Below, piece by piece: positions 10,720-19,233 of a stretch of 64,000 bases of DNA. How positions within the stretch are numbered: the stretch's first letter is position 1; every line of letters starts with the position of its first letter. The stretch comes from Peronospora farinosa (lineage: Eukaryota; Oomycota; Peronosporomycetes; Peronosporales; Peronosporaceae): contig CANTFK010000748.1 in the NCBI GenBank assembly GCA_947646735.1, positions 58,666 to 122,665 on the forward strand. Direction: 5' to 3'. Under the pieces are notes generated by a model. That model was given only the letters and a program-made list of their open reading frames with translations. It did no database searches and was not told the DNA's origin. The position numbers and the translations under genes are program-made.

Positions 10720-10725
10720 CACGTG
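10720..10725. promoter_or_regulatory. CACGTG palindrome in the divergent promoter of the siroheme and sulfite reductase genes
   Basis: One perfect CACGTG sits between the divergent methyltransferase (-) and hemoprotein (+) genes, about 120 bp before the latter's ATG. In yeast, Cbf1 binds CACGTG at MET promoters. Whether an oomycete bHLH factor does the same here is inference, and a six-base palindrome can occur by chance. Confidence 0.2.
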
Positions 10726-10841
10726 TCACTCTCTTCTGTCACTTTCACGAGGGTAAACTTTATCCGAGTCATTGACAACTGATCATTCTACTATTCACTT
10801 CAGCTTGACCATCACTCTTGGTCACCTACTTCTTACATATA

Positions 10842-13800
10842 ATGCCACAATTCATCGCTGCAGTAGAAGAGGCTATAAGTCATGTAGCCTACGCTTTCAG
10901 TGACTTTTCATACCTAGTACAACCCGTGCCCTTTGGCTCTGCACTTGAAAAGTACATCATAAATGCACGTCGTAATGTCTTTGATCAAGTTGGCAAAGTT
11001 GAAGAAAATGCCGTGGGTCAGGAGTTCATTGAACGTGCTTATGCTGCAGCCACATGTGGTCAATTTGTCACGTTATTTGTATCCTCACCTTCGACGTTAC
11101 TGCAGATGGTGCCTGTAATGTACAAGCTCAGCAGAGCGCAATTGCCTGCTGTCATTCACGTCATAGCACGTGAACACTCGGATCTAATGGCCGTACGTCA
11201 GACGGGTTTTGTCATTTTGTACTCGCTCAACTCTATAGAGACTGAGGATATGGCACTGCTGACGCATGTCGCGTCATTGCGTGCCAACGTTCCATTTCTG
11301 CACGTCTATGACGGTGAAATGACTCACAATGATCTCGAGCAACAAGTCGCTGCGTCATCCCACAAGCTCAATACTCTTGTGAATTACGAGTACTTGGCCA
11401 ACCTCATTGGCTTGAAAAATGCCTCCGAAGCCCCTGCTTTCCGTCAACTCGTGCTAAGCAAGTCCAGTGTTGCAACCAACGCTGACGACGCTGAACTTTA
11501 CTTTCAAGTCTCACCCGAGTGTATCGCCAAATACAACGCTGTCCCAGAGATTATCGAGGACGTCATACAGCAGGTCTTTACTAAAAAGAACTATCAGCTT
11601 TTTGAATACTTTGGTCACCCTGAGGCGAAGCAAGTGCTTGTGGTCATGGGAACAGCCTCGAGCGTTGTCAAAGACGCGGTGGAAGCGCTGTATACAAACT
11701 GGAAGGCGGAGATCGGTGTCATTTCTGTGCGTTTGTTTCGTCCGTGGTCAACCAAGTCTTTCCTGAACGTTGTCCCAGCCACAGCCGTAAAGTTTGCCGT
11801 CCTTGATCGTATGGACGATGCTACCAACGTTGGTGAGCCTCTATTCATGGACGTGCTCGGCTCCTTTCAGTCAGAAGAGTGGCAGAAGAAACTTGTGCCC
11901 TTGGTTATTGGTGGAAAGTATGCTTACAACGTCAGTGAGTCAGTGTTTGATGTCGTCACCGCACGCACTTTGGTCGAAGATCTTACTGCTGATAAACTGC
12001 AAAATGGCTTCGTTGTTGCCTCTCCAGCTGCCGTCGAGAATTGTAACGCGAAGACGACGACGACTGCGCAGCGTGTAAACTCGTACGTGTCGTCCAAGGA
12101 TGGCTTTGAGGGTCCTTACGTGAAAATGCTGCTGCAGCTGTTCGAAAAACGTGCTGTGATTGCGAACTTGGTACGCTCGGAGACCATATGGAAAGCTCAA
12201 GATCAAAGCATAGGCGACAACGCTGTCCTCGAGAATGGCGAGTTTGGTTTCGGTGTTCACCTCGGCATTCTAGCGAAGCGGCAGGAGCTTAAAGATAAGG
12301 TGAAGACGGTTGTTACCGATGACAACGCCAAGGGCATTGTATCCCAGCGTCTGCTTGAGTGCCTCGTACATTGGTTCGAGAAGCAGCCGAAGCACGATGA
12401 ACTGGCCAGCGAGATTACGATTCTTCTCGAGAATGAGCAGCAACAGAGCGATATTCTCGCGGAGATTTCCGCTCTGAAGCAATACTTCGCGCCTCTAAGC
12501 CAGTGGATTATTGGCAGCGAGGAATTCTCGCGCGATGTTGGCACTTCGGGTGTGCACCAGGTGCTTGCTAGCGGTGAGAATGTAAACCTTCTTATCCTCG
12601 ATACGGAACCTATGAACGCAGTCTCCAAGAACAACCGCAAGCGTGACCTGGGTCTGTACGCGATGCAGTATGGCAACGCTTACGTTGCCTCGGTTGCGCT
12701 CTACGATTCATACTCACAGGTTCTGCGTGCGTTAAACGAGGCTGACGCTTTTGATGGTCCGTCGATCGTGCTTGCATACGCTCCAAGCTCTAGTAACATG
12801 GAACAGGAAACGAAAGAGGCTGTGGCTAGCGGCTATTGGCCATTGTACCGCTATAACCCTACTTTGGAAGATGTAGAAGGCGAGAAGGCATTCTCTTTGG
12901 AGTCACCGAATATTAAGAAGGAGCTGTTGACGTTCCTACAGCGCAACAACCAGCTGAGTCTGTTTGCTAAGCAGGCACTGACTGCCCCGACGGTTGCCTC
13001 GGCCACAGAGAAGTATGAGCAAATCGGGCAGCATGCGCTGAAGACAAGCTTCGAAGCTCTTCTGAATGGCATCGGCGGTCAGCACCAAGAGCCGTGGCAA
13101 ATTAACACAAAGCTATGGCTTCTCGTTGGATCGGACAACGGCCACGCCGACGAGTTTGCTTCGAAGCTAGCGGAGGATGCCCTCAACTTTGGTCTGAAGA
13201 ATGTTGAAAAGATGGACATGAACGAAATGACTATTGATCAGCTGTTGGACGAAGCCAATGACGAAAACACCTACGTCGTATTTGTCTGTTCGACTGCCGG
13301 CCAGGGTGAGTTCCCGAGCAACGGAAAGAAGTTTTGGGGCGAACTTTCAGACTTTAGTTCAACGCTTCCGCTGCAGTTCGCAGTATTCGGTATGGGTGAC
13401 AGCCTGTACTGGCCTCGCGAAGACGAGAAGCACTACTTTTGCAAGGCCCCCGCAGACCTCGATGCTAAGCTAAGTGAGCTTGGAGCCAAGCGCATTGTTG
13501 ACTTGGCCAAGGGCGATGACCAAGACGAAGACGGCCCGATGACTGTGTTCGAGGCTTGGAAGCCGCAGTTGTGGGAGCAGATTGGCATTCCCGTGGGTGT
13601 TGTGAGTTTGCACCAGGGCACAAAGAAGAAACAGCGGACGAACGAGGAAATCAAGAAGGAGAGTAACTACTTGCGAGGGACATTGGTGGAAGGACTTGAA
13701 GACCGTACAACGAAGGCTCTACCTGCTGACGACACGCAGCTCACCAAGTTTCACGGTATCTATCAGCAGGATGACCGCGATTTGCGTGAACAGATGCGTC

Positions 13801-15341
13801 TAGAAAAGGTAGAAAAAGCGTTCTCGTTTATGATTCGTGTGCGTGTTCCCGGTGGAGTGTCGACTGCAGCGCAGTACCTGATGGTAGATCAGCTTGCGGA
13901 CTCCCACGCCAACGGTAACATTAAATTGTCGACTCGCCAGGCATACCAGCTACAAGGTATTCTCAAATGGAACCTAAAACCTGTCGTGCAGGGCATAAAT
14001 CAAGTGCTGATGGACTCGTTGGCAGCTTGCGGTGATGTAAATCGTAACGTGATGGTCACTGTCAACCCGTCGTGCTCTGTGGAAACACACCAGGAGATCC
14101 TGAATGTGGCGCGTGACATTTCAGCCCACTTGAGCCCGAAAACGAGCGCGTACCACGAGATCTGGCTGGACAAGAAGATGGTGGCTGGTGGTGAGGTGAA
14201 GGATTTCGAGCCGTTTTACGGCGAAGCGTATTTACCTCGCAAGTTCAAGATTGCTATAGCTATTCCTCCGTCAAACGACGTGGATGTGTTTGCAAACTGC
14301 TTGGGTTTCATTGCCATTCTTAAAAAGGACAAATTAGTCGGGTTTAACGTGAGCGTGGGCGGTGGTATGGGTATGACTCACAACAACAACAAGACGTTCC
14401 CTCGTGTGGGCGATGTGATGGCGTTCTGCACGGTAGATCAGGCAAAGGATGTGGCGGAGAAAATCATGGTGCTACAACGCGACTTCGGTGACCGTGTCAA
14501 TCGCAAGCACGCTCGGTTCAAATACACGGTCGAGGACCATGGTCTCGAGTGGATTCGCACTGAAATCGAGAAACGCCTTGGCTACAAGCTGATGGACCCG
14601 CACAAACACAACTTGGTCTCAAACGGCGACCGCTACGGCTGGATCAAGAACTCGAACGGCAAGTACCACTACGGATTGTTCGTCGAAGGTGGTCGTATCA
14701 AGGACTCCAAGGTGACCAGTATCCGTACTGGTCTTCGTGAGCTGGCCAAAGCTTTACCGCACGTTAAGTTCCACCTCACTGGTAACCAAAATTTGAGCTT
14801 AGGCAACATCGCTGAGGAGGAGATCCCGCAGATCAAGGCATTTATGGAGACGTACAAGTTCGGTAACGACAACTACTCGGGTATGCGTCTAAACTCGATT
14901 GCCTGTGCTGCTCTTCCAATGTGTGGTCTCGCCTTTGCTGAGGCCGAGCGCTACCTGCCGTCGCTTGTCACCAAGATCGAGGATATACTGGAGACGAACG
15001 GATTGCGCGACGACGCGATCGTGATCCGCATGACTGGTTGCCCCAACGGTTGTGCACGTCCCTACTTGGGCGAAATTGGTTTCGTAGGTCGCTCCCCGGG
15101 AATCTATAACATGTACCTCGGTGCGGGTTTCGCTGGGGATCGTCTCAACAAGCTTTACAAGGAGGCCTTAGACGAAGCGCAGATTCTGGAAGAGCTCGAA
15201 CCCATTATCAAAGACTATGCCGAAAACCGCAACGAGGGCGAGAAATTCGGTGATTTTGTTATCCGTGCCGATTACGTAAAGGCCTGTTTAGCCGCCCCAC
15301 TCGTGGAGAACCGTGCTGCTGGCGAGACCTTTCACGCGTGA
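10842..15341 (+). CDS. MET5: sulfite reductase hemoprotein, beta subunit (PFOR-like, flavodoxin, siroheme/4Fe-4S)
   Basis: 1499 aa in one exon from the ATG at 10842; the in-frame TTG at 10818 is not needed. It reduces sulfite to sulfide at a siroheme-[4Fe-4S] centre. Layout matches yeast Met5/Ecm17: an N-terminal pyruvate-oxidoreductase-like region (to about 420) that is visibly paralogous to the alpha subunit (YQLFEYFGHPEAKQVLVV against YQVYEYFGKEDAEYVVVV), a flavodoxin domain (about 755-915), then two sulfite reductase repeats (from about 965). The cluster ligands are visible: C1355-x5-C1361 and C1400-x3-C1404 in TGCPNGCARP. The substrate-side STRQAYQLQGILK is also present. It is divergent from the siroheme methyltransferase gene, with a shared 594-bp upstream region. 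Confidence 0.95.
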   Translation: MPQFIAAVEEAISHVAYAFSDFSYLVQPVPFGSALEKYIINARRNVFDQVGKVEENAVGQEFIERAYAAATCGQFVTLFVSSPSTLLQMVPVMYKLSRAQLPAVIHVIAREHSDLMAVRQTGFVILYSLNSIETEDMALLTHVASLRANVPFLHVYDGEMTHNDLEQQVAASSHKLNTLVNYEYLANLIGLKNASEAPAFRQLVLSKSSVATNADDAELYFQVSPECIAKYNAVPEIIEDVIQQVFTKKNYQLFEYFGHPEAKQVLVVMGTASSVVKDAVEALYTNWKAEIGVISVRLFRPWSTKSFLNVVPATAVKFAVLDRMDDATNVGEPLFMDVLGSFQSEEWQKKLVPLVIGGKYAYNVSESVFDVVTARTLVEDLTADKLQNGFVVASPAAVENCNAKTTTTAQRVNSYVSSKDGFEGPYVKMLLQLFEKRAVIANLVRSETIWKAQDQSIGDNAVLENGEFGFGVHLGILAKRQELKDKVKTVVTDDNAKGIVSQRLLECLVHWFEKQPKHDELASEITILLENEQQQSDILAEISALKQYFAPLSQWIIGSEEFSRDVGTSGVHQVLASGENVNLLILDTEPMNAVSKNNRKRDLGLYAMQYGNAYVASVALYDSYSQVLRALNEADAFDGPSIVLAYAPSSSNMEQETKEAVASGYWPLYRYNPTLEDVEGEKAFSLESPNIKKELLTFLQRNNQLSLFAKQALTAPTVASATEKYEQIGQHALKTSFEALLNGIGGQHQEPWQINTKLWLLVGSDNGHADEFASKLAEDALNFGLKNVEKMDMNEMTIDQLLDEANDENTYVVFVCSTAGQGEFPSNGKKFWGELSDFSSTLPLQFAVFGMGDSLYWPREDEKHYFCKAPADLDAKLSELGAKRIVDLAKGDDQDEDGPMTVFEAWKPQLWEQIGIPVGVVSLHQGTKKKQRTNEEIKKESNYLRGTLVEGLEDRTTKALPADDTQLTKFHGIYQQDDRDLREQMRLEKVEKAFSFMIRVRVPGGVSTAAQYLMVDQLADSHANGNIKLSTRQAYQLQGILKWNLKPVVQGINQVLMDSLAACGDVNRNVMVTVNPSCSVETHQEILNVARDISAHLSPKTSAYHEIWLDKKMVAGGEVKDFEPFYGEAYLPRKFKIAIAIPPSNDVDVFANCLGFIAILKKDKLVGFNVSVGGGMGMTHNNNKTFPRVGDVMAFCTVDQAKDVAEKIMVLQRDFGDRVNRKHARFKYTVEDHGLEWIRTEIEKRLGYKLMDPHKHNLVSNGDRYGWIKNSNGKYHYGLFVEGGRIKDSKVTSIRTGLRELAKALPHVKFHLTGNQNLSLGNIAEEEIPQIKAFMETYKFGNDNYSGMRLNSIACAALPMCGLAFAEAERYLPSLVTKIEDILETNGLRDDAIVIRMTGCPNGCARPYLGEIGFVGRSPGIYNMYLGAGFAGDRLNKLYKEALDEAQILEELEPIIKDYAENRNEGEKFGDFVIRADYVKACLAAPLVENRAAGETFHA

Positions 15342-15519
15342 GGATGAAAGCAATAGATGTAACGTATTCGACACTTAAGGTCTACGATTGTACGTTTTGT
15401 TTATGCATTGACGTCACTGAAATTTTATCTGAACTACCAACTGTTATCCGATCGTAAAGGAGCTCCTCGTCTATATCGTTTTCTCGTCGCATTGTTCAAG
15501 TTGCTAAATCTCCATTACA

Positions 15520-17409
15520 ATGCAGTTGTCTGTCTGTCTTAATGTGTTGCTGTTGTCCGTTGCGATTGTGGTGACGTCTGCAGTGTACGACTACAAGCCA
15601 CTGCGTCAGCCAAAAACGTACGAATCCGATTGCGTCAAACAATGGTCCAAACTCAGCACCAGCAGCTCCGATGGTTTGGACGATCGATCGATTGTCAAGA
15701 GCAGCACGAGTGAGCTGCGAATAAACTTGACGGTGATGCTTAAAAGGTTCACGAGCGATTACGTGGACTTCAATACCCGGTCATTTGATGGACTGATACC
15801 AGCTCCAACAATCAAACTATGTCCAGGTGACCGACTGGTTGTGACGCTCACTAACTCATTAGAAGCTGGTAGAAACAACAACACCAACCTGCATTTGCAT
15901 GGGGTGCACGTGCCACCAGTGGGTGAGGCGGATAATGTGATACCTATTGTCGAACCGGGTGGACAGCGCAGATACACGTACGATATTCGTGCAGACCACC
16001 CGGCAGGAACGTTATGGTACCATCCGCACGCACACGGTAATGTGAATTCGCAGCTCAACGGAATGATGGCAGGGACGCTCATTATAGTAGATCAACCGGC
16101 AGATTTTCCGATAGAATTGGCTGCGATGGATGACCTCGTCATGATTTTACAAGCAATTTGCGTCAAGGACTGTTTCAACATGTTTGACAATCTCAAAGAC
16201 TCGATTGAAAACAAGTACAGTTCTTCTATGAAAGACATGGAAACTACGAATGAAGAAGATGAACAAAAGGTTTGGCCCACAGATCTTGAGATTGTCGAGG
16301 ATGATGCAGATATTCCGCTGAACGACACTTCACTACCTACAGTTTTTGTGAATGGACAATACTTGCCATCGTTGGATCTCGTTGTAAAGGAATACAAGCG
16401 TCTGCGGTTTGTAAACGCTATTCCAAATAATGTGGCTGAACTTGTGACTACTCGTGACAGCAGCTGCAAGCTGACTGTGCTCGCCATGGACGGCATTTAC
16501 TTTGACAAACCTAAGGCGAAAGAAGTCATTGTTATTCCTCCAGGAGGTCGTGCTGATGTGGCCATCATGTGTGCTGAGACTGGAGAATTCTACCTTGAGA
16601 CTGATTGTGCAAGCTCGCGCAACAAACTGCTAGGTCTTGTGAACCAGCACCGAGTACCATCTCAGCGCATTGTGAAGCTCAAGGTAATCAAGGAGGATGA
16701 CAAATCTGAAGAAAGTGAAAGCTCCATTGTAGCCACGCGTCTCCCACCAGTGCTGCCAAAGCGACCAGCATATCTGGAAGATACAGTTGGGAGTGCCCCA
16801 GTTATTGCAGATAGCAACAAATACAACTTTGAGTTTTCGGTGTGGATGGATAAAGAAATCACGTACGGCGTCAACTATCAGAAATTCGATATGGCAAACA
16901 TCAATCACTCGATGCCTGTGAATGAACTACAGCAATGGGAACTCTCAGTCAAAGATTACAGGATGTCAGCGGGACAAATGTGTGACCATAATGATGGTTC
17001 CAGCATGGAACGCCGGCTGACTATGTCCAGTCATTGCCACTCGATGAGTCATCCATTTCATATACACGCGACGCATTTTCAAGTGACGGACATTCATGAT
17101 GACACTGACCCGGATGGGATTTTGTTCAGCGTGGGTGATTGGCGTGACACTCTGCCGCTCTATCGTGGAGGAGTGCAAATCCGCTTCATGCCGCGCGACT
17201 ATATGGTGGGAAATATTTTTGCACACTGCCACATCGCTTCTCACGTTGACGCAGGCATGGCACAACTCGTGACTGTGTACGATCCGAGAACTCGCCCTCA
17301 GGAAGATAGAAAAGATGGAAAAGAGGACGATAGCTCGAATCCAGAGAGTGAACCGGACGACGACGACGATGAAAGCGAAAGTGATGAAATCGAGAAAGAG
17401 AAACGATAA
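15520..17409 (+). CDS. secreted multicopper oxidase (laccase-like) with acidic C-terminal tail
   Basis: 629 aa with a signal peptide (about residues 1-20, LNVLLLSVAIVVTSA), so it probably acts outside the cell or in the secretory path. All four copper-binding motifs are present: HLHG (125-128), WYHPHAHG (H168, H170, H172), HPFHIH (from 511) and HCHIASHVDAGM (H569-C570-H571, H575, M580). Methionine at the axial type-1 position suggests a moderate redox potential. After the last cupredoxin domain the protein ends in a charged tail of about 40 residues with a run of Asp. Substrate (phenol, ferrous iron or another) cannot be told. The 3' end nearly meets the convergent PLD gene (91-bp gap). Confidence 0.9.
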   Translation: MQLSVCLNVLLLSVAIVVTSAVYDYKPLRQPKTYESDCVKQWSKLSTSSSDGLDDRSIVKSSTSELRINLTVMLKRFTSDYVDFNTRSFDGLIPAPTIKLCPGDRLVVTLTNSLEAGRNNNTNLHLHGVHVPPVGEADNVIPIVEPGGQRRYTYDIRADHPAGTLWYHPHAHGNVNSQLNGMMAGTLIIVDQPADFPIELAAMDDLVMILQAICVKDCFNMFDNLKDSIENKYSSSMKDMETTNEEDEQKVWPTDLEIVEDDADIPLNDTSLPTVFVNGQYLPSLDLVVKEYKRLRFVNAIPNNVAELVTTRDSSCKLTVLAMDGIYFDKPKAKEVIVIPPGGRADVAIMCAETGEFYLETDCASSRNKLLGLVNQHRVPSQRIVKLKVIKEDDKSEESESSIVATRLPPVLPKRPAYLEDTVGSAPVIADSNKYNFEFSVWMDKEITYGVNYQKFDMANINHSMPVNELQQWELSVKDYRMSAGQMCDHNDGSSMERRLTMSSHCHSMSHPFHIHATHFQVTDIHDDTDPDGILFSVGDWRDTLPLYRGGVQIRFMPRDYMVGNIFAHCHIASHVDAGMAQLVTVYDPRTRPQEDRKDGKEDDSSNPESEPDDDDDESESDEIEKEKR

Positions 17410-17500
17410 CATGTTGAATGGATGCACATCGACGAATGATTGTTTGTTTTTGGCGTTGATCAATGTAGAACAACAAACGCCGATGCCTTTCTTGCAACAC

Positions 17501-19096
17501 TCAAAGCTCAACCAAAACATCGTCCAAAGGTTGAGCATAGCTCGAGTTCCAATTTCTCTCAAACACGTTTTCGAGTGCTTTTCGTGTCGGCTCGTGGTTT
17601 GTGTTGATGCTGGCTCCTGCTGTGGTGTAGAAGTACCCCCATTCCATGTTACTCGTGCCTATATTCGCACGCGTGTCCGTGACAATGTACTTGGCATGGT
17701 TCACGCGAGTGTACGAAGGCCACGAGGCTTTTTTGTCGGCACTAGATGTCGTGTTTTGCCACCCGGGTACACGAAAAATCTTAATCTCAAGTCTTCCAGA
17801 GCATTGAGCGTGCATATGGTGACACAACTTTGCCTGCTTCTGCAACGTGGCAAGAGCTTCCAGCAATTGAGGGCTGGTATGCTGCCACTGGCTGATCAGC
17901 AGTCGCACTTGTAGTTCAGGTTTGCTGTAGATCCCTGCAAGTAGCGCATCAGTGAGAGCTGGCCAGTACAAAGGTCCTGGCGTATACATTGAGAACGGCG
18001 CAAAGTCCATGACACTGAGACTAACAAACGATTTCGCCGACCGAATCGTGTACACTAGTGCATCTTCGTCAAAAGTTCGCGAATGAGCAGCCGTTGCTTC
18101 CAACGGAGCCGCCGAGACAAACATCTGTGAATGAGTCAACATGTTTTTCTCAGTACGAAATGACGTTTGTAATTGATGTGAAATGTTTCCCATCGCTAAT
18201 AAACCAGCTTTTACAAATGGATCCTCCCTTCTCTTCTCTTCTGGTAAATACAGCGACCACGCAGGCACTTGCAGTTCATGTTGAAACTTTTCCGAAAAGT
18301 ACGTGGCCGTCTTGGGAGGCAGCAACTCGGATGATGCAAATATCCACCAAGTTTCAAACAATCGTTGAATATCTTGAATGACCATTGACTTTGGTGCTAA
18401 ATTTTCCATCATCACGCCCATTTCCATCACTTGAGCCAATGATTTCCAATCCATATTGGCACTACCAATATACACATGTTGTGTATCAAAAATCCAGAAT
18501 TTGTGATGTAAAATACCACTTTTATACCAATCAGGACCATTCCAGCATCGCACGTAAACATTTTGAGGGGCGATATCCTTCAACATTTGTACTTCATGCG
18601 GTAATGACGTCGTTTCGATTCCCCCTAGCCCTGATGTGGTCAAAATTCGAATTTTGACCCCTCGTTGCGCTGCGTCTCGTAACGCAAATAGTAAATTTCT
18701 ACCTCGACGAGCTCCAAATTTAGACATTTCTAACTCGGAATAAATTCTTCGGTCTTCTTCTCCTAATAAATTCCAGTACATTGCACTAAGGTCAATCGAC
18801 GTCGTCACTGTCTCTACATGGCGTATAAGGACCTCAAATGTCTGTAGGACACTGGAAGATAATTCAAAATCCCCCACAGGCAATGACTCGACCAGCGACA
18901 GCGTCGCGTGGGTGCTAAGATTCGTATTAGAAATGAAATTTCTATCGTCAAATACTCGCGACTTGGGGACGTCCGAAAGCTTGGAGACTGCAGAATTGTG
19001 CGATGAGAAGCGCATAATTACGAGGAGCACACACGAAGCAGCCCATAGCAGAGCAAACACGGCAGCGCCGTCACCACGACGAAGCCGACGCGTCAT
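17501..19096 (-). CDS. phospholipase D family protein, PLD3/PLD4-like, type II membrane
   Basis: 531 aa, single exon. One N-terminal membrane segment follows a basic start (MTRRLRRGDG, then about residues 11-29), so the catalytic part would be lumenal. There are two HxKx4D motifs: H197/K199/D204 (HHKFWIFD, followed by YIGSANMDW) and H467/K469/D474 (HAKYIVTD, followed by IGTSNMEW). This layout and length match animal PLD3/PLD4, which act as lysosomal 5' exonucleases on single-stranded nucleic acid. Whether the oomycete protein is a nuclease or lipid enzyme is open. It is transcribed towards the multicopper oxidase and divergent from NOM1. Confidence 0.85.
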   Translation of the reverse strand: MTRRLRRGDGAAVFALLWAASCVLLVIMRFSSHNSAVSKLSDVPKSRVFDDRNFISNTNLSTHATLSLVESLPVGDFELSSSVLQTFEVLIRHVETVTTSIDLSAMYWNLLGEEDRRIYSELEMSKFGARRGRNLLFALRDAAQRGVKIRILTTSGLGGIETTSLPHEVQMLKDIAPQNVYVRCWNGPDWYKSGILHHKFWIFDTQHVYIGSANMDWKSLAQVMEMGVMMENLAPKSMVIQDIQRLFETWWIFASSELLPPKTATYFSEKFQHELQVPAWSLYLPEEKRREDPFVKAGLLAMGNISHQLQTSFRTEKNMLTHSQMFVSAAPLEATAAHSRTFDEDALVYTIRSAKSFVSLSVMDFAPFSMYTPGPLYWPALTDALLAGIYSKPELQVRLLISQWQHTSPQLLEALATLQKQAKLCHHMHAQCSGRLEIKIFRVPGWQNTTSSADKKASWPSYTRVNHAKYIVTDTRANIGTSNMEWGYFYTTAGASINTNHEPTRKALENVFERNWNSSYAQPLDDVLVEL

Positions 19097-19177
19097 TCGA
19101 TGGTTCTATTTTTTAGAATGTATTGGATCGTTTTTTCTTAAAATCTGATTCGAAATAGAAACGTAAACCAGTTTCTA

Positions 19178-19191
19178 TCATTTCTATTTGT
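19178..19191 (+). promoter_or_regulatory. Inr/FPR-like core promoter of NOM1
   Basis: TCATTTCTATTTGT resembles the oomycete Inr core (TCATTY) followed by a flanking-promoter-like ATTTG, 43 bp before the NOM1 ATG. Based on motif fit only. Confidence 0.35.
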
Positions 19192-19233
19192 GGGTTACGC
19201 ATGTCAATTTGACTGGTCAGTAATTAGAAACTC

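Noticed and set aside
10423..10722. 99-codon minus frame between the divergent siroheme and sulfite reductase genes
   Set aside because: It starts with GTG, lies in the shared promoter, and has no recognisable domain. A decayed gene piece is possible but unsupported.
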